Shown here: in pieces, positions 57,505 through 64,000 of the stretch
How the letters are laid out: each line of letters begins with the position of its first letter
Position numbering within the stretch: position 1 is the stretch's first letter
NCBI GenBank assembly: GCA_961205875.1
Contig: OY540813.1
Location: forward strand, 17,517,001 to 17,581,000
Length of the DNA: 64,000 nucleotides
From: Sialis fuliginosa
Lineage: Eukaryota > Arthropoda > Insecta > Megaloptera > Sialidae
Reading direction: 5' to 3'
Notes under the pieces: model-generated
The model's input: only the letters and a program-made list of their open reading frames with translations
Told to the model about the DNA's origin: nothing
Database searches by the model: none
Made by a program: the position numbers and the translations under genes

Positions 57505-57600
57505 CACACCCCAAGCAAGCTATGGTTTGGATGTGTGTTCTATTGTCGTGCTTAATATTTTTTGTGTTTTATAAAATTAGCATTATGTATATCTTAAATT
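57505..57600. repeat. hairpin-bearing dispersed repeat family R4, copy 2
   Basis: 'acacaccccaagcaagctat' then 'ggtttggatgtgtg' matches 45513-45545, with the same downstream 'taatattttttgtgttttat'. Confidence 0.55.
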
Positions 57601-59190
57601 TATATTCTATTCTACATTAATTTTAAAAACTGAATTACTTTTTCACGGTTATATGGAGATATAACAGGGACGCCATATCCGCCGATCAAAATTATAACAA
57701 AACAATATAAATAATTAATATAATATTTTGTGTTTGCATACAATGCATATGTATACATATGCATTTATATATGAACAACTTGCAACGTTGTTAATTAAAT
57801 TTGCAATAAATTAGAATGCGCTGTTATTGAATTCCTGATTAATTACAAACCATTGTTGAGTTCGCATGTACGCATATATGTGTATGTATGTATGTCCGTG
57901 CGTTTGTGTGCACTAGCAGAGATACACGATGCTCTAATCTTCGTGGAAAACCTTTGTTTATCAACTAATTATAATCTATCCAATCACAATTCAACAGATA
58001 ATTGAATCAAATTGCATTGTATGACAGGTATTTAATATTGGTATAACAATACATAATATACTGACAAAAAATTAACCCTTTATAGATATAACCCGCTTCT
58101 TTTTGTCATATTAATCAACCTAACATAAATAGAATTAAAAACATATAACTTTTGATCATAGGGTGTTTTTTTCGAGAGTAGGAAAATAGCGGCAAATGTG
58201 AAGCATCTAAGAATGTTATTATAGAAAAAATAAAATTTGAAATGTTTTCCAGTAGTTTGAATATTTGCAATATATATAACTAATTATGTGACAATATTTG
58301 TTTTACATTTTTTGTTAATTTAATATATTAATTTATCATAATTAATTGTGAAACGCCCTCCAGTTTGGCTACTGTGGCGCACTCTATTTTCATAGGCTGA
58401 AAATGATCTTAACCAAATTTTGTATGTAAATTTTGTTTTATTTATGAATTAATAGACAATTACTATTTTTTCATTATTTTTTTATAATTTAGAACATAAT
58501 AGATTTAGATATTTTATAAAAAAGTTAAAAAATATTACAAATATCGAGGTTTTAATTAATTATTTGATAGTTATGAATTATATAATATATGTATATTGTT
58601 TGTACAGTAATATTAATTAACAGGGGGGGGGGGGGGTAATTATATAAAATTTTCATTTTGGAATTGCAAAATTTTTCTTCTACGATTGCATTTTATACCT
58701 AAACAAAGACAATTCAATAGTTTTCAAACATATAACTTTTTCTATTGGCGTTTTTCTGGATGCGCCAAATTAACCGCTGTTCCCCTTACAATCTTTAAAC
58801 GCGTCTTTTCTTTAATTTTTATTTTATGAAATGGTATTTTTTGTAGTAGGTATGTAATAAAATTTGACATTTTATACATTCTTTTAAATAATTGTGTAGG
58901 CACCTACGTTACTACATTGTAATCTTCTAATATATATGTACCTATCTACATTTACAATAACAAAAAAGCAATTTAAATGTTTTTAATGATATTAACCAAA
59001 AAGCATAATTCATATCCACAATTAAATTCCATTTTATTATACTTTACAAAATTAATCCAACACGTATTCAAAAGCGCGGAAAAAATAAAACAATTACAAA
59101 TTTTAAAAAATAAATAGAAAAAAATCACCACTAAATCACCGACACAAAGAAGACAAACAAAGAAAAAGTGAGATAGAAATAATAAAAAAA
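57601..59190. other. AT-rich DNA with a 14-base G run
   Basis: A G14 tract lies at 58623-58636. 57840-57960 has 'tgtatgtatgtatgtccgtg' and other low-complexity words. No frame or paired ends. Confidence 0.4.
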
Positions 59191-59194
59191 AACA

Positions 59195-59550
59195 ATGCCA
59201 GACACCACACGTAATAATTCATTGCAGAGAGAAAAAAATCCGCCAAATCTGCAAAAGGCCAGTACCACACGCTGCATGCGGCACGGTTAAGATAAGGTAA
59301 TACAAATTAGGTAAATTAATACTGGTCACGCGAGTGAGACAGACTTATCGGTACGTACACACTTGCAACGGAGATGGCCACACACGCGGGACATATAGTC
59401 CAATTAGTCTGACGTCACAAACAATTGCGTTAGGCTGGGGGTGAGGGGATGCCCGCATCGAGAGACGGGAGCTTTACAGATTATAGGTGGTTGCAGCCGC
59501 CGTCGCTGATGCTTCGGATCGCTGTTTTCGGTGGGTTGTGTGGTATGGGT
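59195..59550. promoter_or_regulatory. large GC-richer island with a CRE palindrome
   Basis: About 350 bp of mixed sequence: 'acgctgcatgcggcacgg', 'gcaacggagatggccacac', a perfect TGACGTCA at 59410-59417, 'acaattgcgttaggctgggg' and 'gttgcagccgccgtcgctg'. The longest minus-strand frame (67 codons) shows no domain. One of the strongest candidate regulatory islands here; it directly abuts repeat R3. Confidence 0.35.
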
Positions 59551-59559
59551 CAATGTTAA

Positions 59560-59875
59560 TACATACGTAGAATCGCATGCAGAAGTGGTCGACCAGTTTT
59601 CATTCAAATTCGCGTATCATAAAATTACAATTAGTAGGCTTCTCCCATTTGATTATTATAATATTTAAATCATTTATCCAATAAATATTGGATATTCTGA
59701 ATTTTTTGATATAAAATTAATTAATGAAATGAATGTATATTTGTGTTTTTATTTAAAATGATGTAACTATATAAGCTTCGCCCTAGAAAAAGATAACCGA
59801 TGATGTTTGTCTTAATATTTTGGATTCTCTTGTAAGCGATTCTGACGGTGGCAGACGACTTCTGAAGCCCATAGT
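59560..59875 (-). repeat. dispersed repeat family R3, copy 2
   Basis: Inverse of 36800-37305, sharing 'gttttcattcaaattcg', 'ttgattattataatatttaa', 'aaaatgatgtaact', 'ctagaaaaagataaccgatg' and 'gacttctgaagccca'. It lacks the extra internal blocks of copy 1. Confidence 0.7.
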
Positions 59876-59910
59876 ACACTGATACGTATGTATTTTATAG
59901 TATGTACGCT

Positions 59911-60005
59911 AAGTGGCGTCGCTAAGGGGGGGGGGGGGGGGGGTTGTACCAACCCGGGTGTCACACTCATAGGGGTGACACCCGTGTAATATGTTTGTTA
60001 ATAAA
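59911..60005 (+). repeat. left end of a CAGTGGCGTCGC-type element with an 18-base G run
   Basis: 'aagtggcgtcgctaag' is followed by G18 (59926-59943), then 'acccgggtgtcac' and 'ggggtgacacccgtgtaata'. The last part matches 61450-61485 closely, so this is a truncated relative of the hAT-like element at 61408. The right end is absent. Confidence 0.55.
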
Positions 60006-61399
60006 TGTTAATAAATTTGCAAAAAATCCAATGCATTATATCGACGATGGAAAGTTAAAACCTAATATAAGCGACGTATATCAAATTTTACAGTAGAATA
60101 ACGAACGATATTTTTTGTTCAGTTTTTTCATTTCTTTTCTTATATCTACTAAAATAAGTCACGTTTGATATTTTATTGAGCTTTATTATGTAATGTCGTT
60201 CGTAAAGAGTTTTCTTTAAATTTATTCAAAATTACAGTCGTTTATGGCATAAATGTACCAATCAACGCGATTTGAAATATTATTTTAATGATATACATAC
60301 ATAATATAACTCAATATCGGCCAAAATGGCGCTATTTGGTTTCAGCTTTCCAACGTCGATATTTTCTACAATTTCTTAATAATAAAAACTTCTTTTCTAT
60401 GACAAAATTTAAAACTATATAGTAGTTTTGTATCAAGCTTCAAAACGAGAAAAAAATGTAGGTTTTTATAAATTTTCCATAATGTTAATAGGAGAGCAAA
60501 TTTTGTATGTATCTGATATAATATTAATTTTGCTTTGTACCGTAGTTAAATTCTGCAACCTGTATTTACCTGAATTATATATTTTATAATTTTTGAAATT
60601 GCAATGGTAATTTCATTTAAAAACGAATATCTTCTTTTTACTATTAAAATATTAAATTCGACACATTTCTATTTCTTTATGAATTAGTCAAAATATAAAC
60701 ATCTGGAAATTCTAATATATAATACTTCTTTTATAAATAAAGGTTTCAGGCAATGTAGCGATTTTCTGAAAATTCCTTTGATTTCCTATCAATGTTTTAC
60801 TAACTAAAGTAGGGTGATAAATATAATACAAAGTCAGCGATTCAAATTTTTCCATTCAGGAAAATCCAACGACTACCTACTTATCTGTCCATATAATAAA
60901 GCAAAAACAAACATCTCGCAAAAAATATTTAAAGGGCAAACACAAGGAAATAAAAACCGCTTTATGTATTAATAAATCATACCATTATTTTTACGAGCTA
61001 CAAACACATCTGTATCACGCGTTATCACGTACATATAGCAGTGTGTTTTATGGCCGGTCTTAACGTCAACAATTATTATATAACAATATTGATACACATG
61101 GCTTTCTCTCCATTCAGAAAGAAAACATAAACAACTAAATATAATATAGTATATGTGATACTATGAATTTTTTCTGCGACACTATGTACCTACGTATTTT
61201 TGTTAAGGCGTGGTTCAAACGTCAGAAATTATTTAAAATTACTATGATCACATTGATTCGTTAAAACTTTACTAAAATCTTTGATAGAAAGTATTATTCT
61301 TATATTTATTTGATTTATCGAGGTAATAGCATATGCATACACCTACATATTTAGATAGTTGTTATGTTAAAATAACTACAAACTTTCTTATACATGTAG
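60006..61399. other. AT-rich DNA, nothing recognised
   Basis: No coding frame, island or paired repeat. Confidence 0.45.
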
Positions 61400-61734
61400 T
61401 ATATACACAATAGTTTCGCTGAGGGGACGGAGGGGAGATCCGCCCCGGGTGTCACCTTCAATGGGGTGACACCCGTGTAATACGTTAAATGATAAAACCT
61501 ATTTACCTTATATTTTGGTTAATTTAAGCTTTCAGGGAGTAAAATGTGTAGAAAAATTTTTTTTTGGTCATTGAAAGTCTATAAAGAGTGTAATAACCAT
61601 CCAATTTCTTCTAAAAAAAAACAGATCTTTTTTCTGTCGTTAAAAAATCATATGTTTTTTTGACGTGGAGGGGGGTGACACTCTCGATTTCCGTCCCGAG
61701 TGTCACCCCTGCTAGCGACGCCACTGTATATATA
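61400..61734. mobile_element. 319 bp hAT-like MITE with GC-rich hairpin
   Basis: Element 61408-61726. The right end, inverted, is CAGTGGCGTCGCTAGC; the left end CAATAGTTTCGCTGAG is a decayed form. The flanks TATATACA and TATATATA match in 7 of 8, though they lie in a TA-rich tract. Inside are 'cgggtgtcacc' and 'ggggtgacacccg', repeated as a variant near the right end. Related to 59911-60005. Confidence 0.65.
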
Positions 61735-62322
61735 TATATATATATTATTGTATAAGTACTTTTTTGAGTAGTAATAGAGAGGGGGGGGGGTTAATAGGAC
61801 ACTTCCCCCCTATATACATAATGTAGATGTTAATTTATATTTTTAGAACTGATTAAGTTGTTATAATAAATTAAGATATATCTATCACTTTTTTGTTGTG
61901 CATTACAGTGCAGTAGAAAAACGTATTTACCGTATATTACATATTTTAAAACTTAAAAAAGGTACATATATAGCTATGTATATTGTATATACCTGAAATA
62001 AAAATCTTTTAAAACATACAGTATGTAATGTATGTTCAAAGTGATTTTACGTTGAAATGTTCTCGTGTGAACAAGGGTTTCTGGTAAGTAGTTTATAAAT
62101 GTTGGGAGAGAGTACGTAACAGCAATCTGTCCCAATTTAGCAAAATAAATCCTCCTGCACACACATTGTTATGATACAGGGGCAGTTTGAAACAACGAAA
62201 TAATTTCTCTACAGTACACCCTAGTAACACATAATAATGTTTATTTGTAACTTGCAAAGAAATATCGGGTTTACTTTCTTATCGTTATTCGTAATTCATA
62301 GAAAGTTTTTAAAATAAATATA
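61727..62322. other. TA and G tracts, then AT-rich DNA
   Basis: (TA)n at 61727-61745 and a G10 tract at 61781-61790. The rest shows nothing. Confidence 0.5.
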
Positions 62323-62871
62323 AGGTAATGGCACGAGTCTTGGATATGACTCCAGTAATGGCAATTTTTTAATTAAAAGTACTGAATTAGAAATATGTGG
62401 TTGATATTTGATTACTACCATTTCTGAATATTAATCTATATACATTTAACTGTCTTACAGCGTGATTTGATTACAATCGGCTAATAGGTGTCAAAATGGT
62501 GGACATTTTAACTAATTATTAGTATAATTTATCAATGTAACTGCTTTACATTCTTTCAAATTTGACGATTCTTTATTTTATATATTTTGTGTCGTAGTAC
62601 TTATCATTTTGTAATCATTAGAAAATGTATATCACTGCGTACTCATTACTGATTTTACTTTATACATTACTGTAGAACAAACATAAACAAAATAAAAGGC
62701 TATAATTTAAAAAAAAACTATATTTGCGGAAATTGGTAATTAAATTGATTAAATAAAGAGTTACTTGTTTTATTAGTAACATGAGTTCATGAGAATTACA
62801 AAAAAGAAGCCCGTCAATCTCAAAAACAGTCAACCTTGCTCTTATAGTGGCGATAACTGGTGCCAGTACCT
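62323..62871 (+). mobile_element. MITE family M1, copy 5
   Basis: AGGTAATGGCACG at the left, GGTGCCAGTACCT at the right, TA on both sides (62321-62322, 62872-62873). 549 bp in the same orientation as copies 1 and 4. Confidence 0.85.
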
Positions 62872-64000
62872 TATATAATTATTAACATTTTTATTTTCAT
62901 GTGTTGTAAAAGAAATAATCACTAATACAGGTTTTATATGCCAAGGTGCCGTCATTGAAGGGGAGGCGATGAGGCAATCGCCTTCCCAGACGTGATTCCA
63001 TGGAGATTTCGCCCCTATGTGAATCTGCACTCTGTATAGTTTCTATTAAATTAAATAAAACACACTCGTCAATCAAATTAAAGGAATTTTTTATTTTCCG
63101 TAAAAGTTATATATTATTCATAATGGTGAAAATGATAACAATAAAATTTATCAAAAAGGAAATTAAAGCTTGAAATTTCAGCTTTAAGTTTTTTTTTTTT
63201 TTGATGACTTTACTTTAATAGATATCTATGTTTTCTCTTATCGAATATTTGATATATTCTTTAGTTGTTTCACACACCCTTCTTTAAATTATTTGATAGA
63301 AATACGAGATAGGTATATTCACTAAATAAATAGAATAAATGTTCCAAATGAACCAGTTTTCGTAAGTTCATACAAAGATTATTTAAGGCAAACAGTTTTT
63401 GATGTAGGAGTACCTGCATGTCAGACAAGTGTCCAAATCTCTGATTCGTTGCCCTGCTAACGAACAAATGACTAATTTACCACCGCAGTTAGTTATAGGG
63501 GTACTGGCCTTTGTGAGGACGGCAGAACACAGACCACGTATGCTCAACGCGATCGTTTACGTTTTACTGTTATTTATTTAATATTTTAGTTTTTTTTAAC
63601 TAGAACGCAAAAAAAGTATTAGTTAATTTCAGCTAACTTTGCGATAAAAACAGTTTTTTTCTCGTGTGGTCATTGTTTTCAGAGTACAAGAAGAATCCAG
63701 AAGTGACTTACCTAAATGACAATAAAGCTCGTTTAAAAGTACTAAGCAAAAACGGTTTCAAAACTTTTTTTATTCGATTCCCCGCGGTTTACACTAAATG
63801 CTATAAATGCTAAAATTTATCTTAACTTATAAAAATACATATCATAAACATAACAAATATGAATTGTAAAATTTTTTATTAAATCATAAAATCAGATACG
63901 ATACAAAAAATTAATTCATATAAATTCTATTGGACTATATCTACAGAATGGATTTCATACATTTTCGTTAACCTACCGAAAGAGTAAAATCCAGTGGACA
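62872..64000. other. AT-rich DNA with short GC-richer patches
   Basis: 62940-63030 ('gaaggggaggcgatgaggca', 'atcgccttcccagacgtg') partly resembles 9731-9805. 'cactcgtcaatcaaattaa' at 63063 resembles the Tc1/mariner-type end at 24531. 63490-63560 ('ggactggcc'-like mixed words, 'acgcgatcg') is mixed. No gene is supported. Confidence 0.35.

Noticed and set aside
1-64000. tRNA, rRNA, CRISPR array, bacterial-type operon, LTR or Polinton-like element
   Set aside because: Looked for on both strands; no cloverleaf with A/B boxes, no regularly spaced identical repeats, no reverse transcriptase, integrase, capsid or paired LTR was recognised.

Overview
This window is AT-rich, non-coding eukaryotic DNA, almost certainly from an insect or other arthropod nuclear genome. 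The evidence is the many short DNA transposons of the hAT, Tc1/mariner, TTAA-inserting and Helitron-like kinds, GC-rich islands set in very AT-rich surroundings, one short GT-AG bounded exon, and the absence of any bacterial-style operon. I could not fix the species; a hemipteran or another insect with a transposon-rich genome would fit. No full-length host gene is visible. Nearly all open reading frames of 60 to 100 codons look like chance or lie inside transposons.

The simplest reading is that most of the window is intron or intergenic DNA of a large gene. The best host feature is a 102-base exon on the plus strand at 49689-49790. It has a branch-point-like site, a CAG acceptor, a gtaagt donor, phase 1 at both ends, and only one open frame. 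About twenty islands richer in GC and CpG (for example 4.2, 14.8, 18.0, 24.2, 29.3, 33.0, 40.5-41.2, 48.1, 52.7 and 59.3 kb) look like possible enhancers, promoters or conserved non-coding elements. One of them, at 40.4-41.2 kb, has coding-like frames pointing in both directions.

The rest is mobile DNA. 10157-12827 is a 2.7 kb element with inverted repeats of about 515 bp and a 3 bp TAA duplication; it carries the broken 3' part of a gene with a PIN/XPG-like nuclease motif followed by a cysteine-rich CXC-like domain. Five copies of a ~550 bp MITE with AGGTACTGGCACC ends and TA duplications lie at 21.8, 43.3, 47.4, 56.9 and 62.3 kb. Five hAT-type elements lie at 27.7, 32.1, 42.4, 53.4 and 61.4 kb, each with a 7/8 or 8/8 target duplication. 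Two Helitron-like copies (20.2 and 56.4 kb), a TTAA element (16.5 kb), mariner-like transposase remains (23.2 and 26.7 kb), several palindromic TA-inserting MITEs and at least six other dispersed repeat families fill much of the remainder. No retroviral, LTR or Polinton-like element and no tRNA, rRNA or CRISPR array was recognised.

These parts do not form a pathway. They record successive transposon waves, some nested, in a non-coding region that may hold regulatory islands around one small exon. All calls were made by reading the sequence; no alignment or database search was run.
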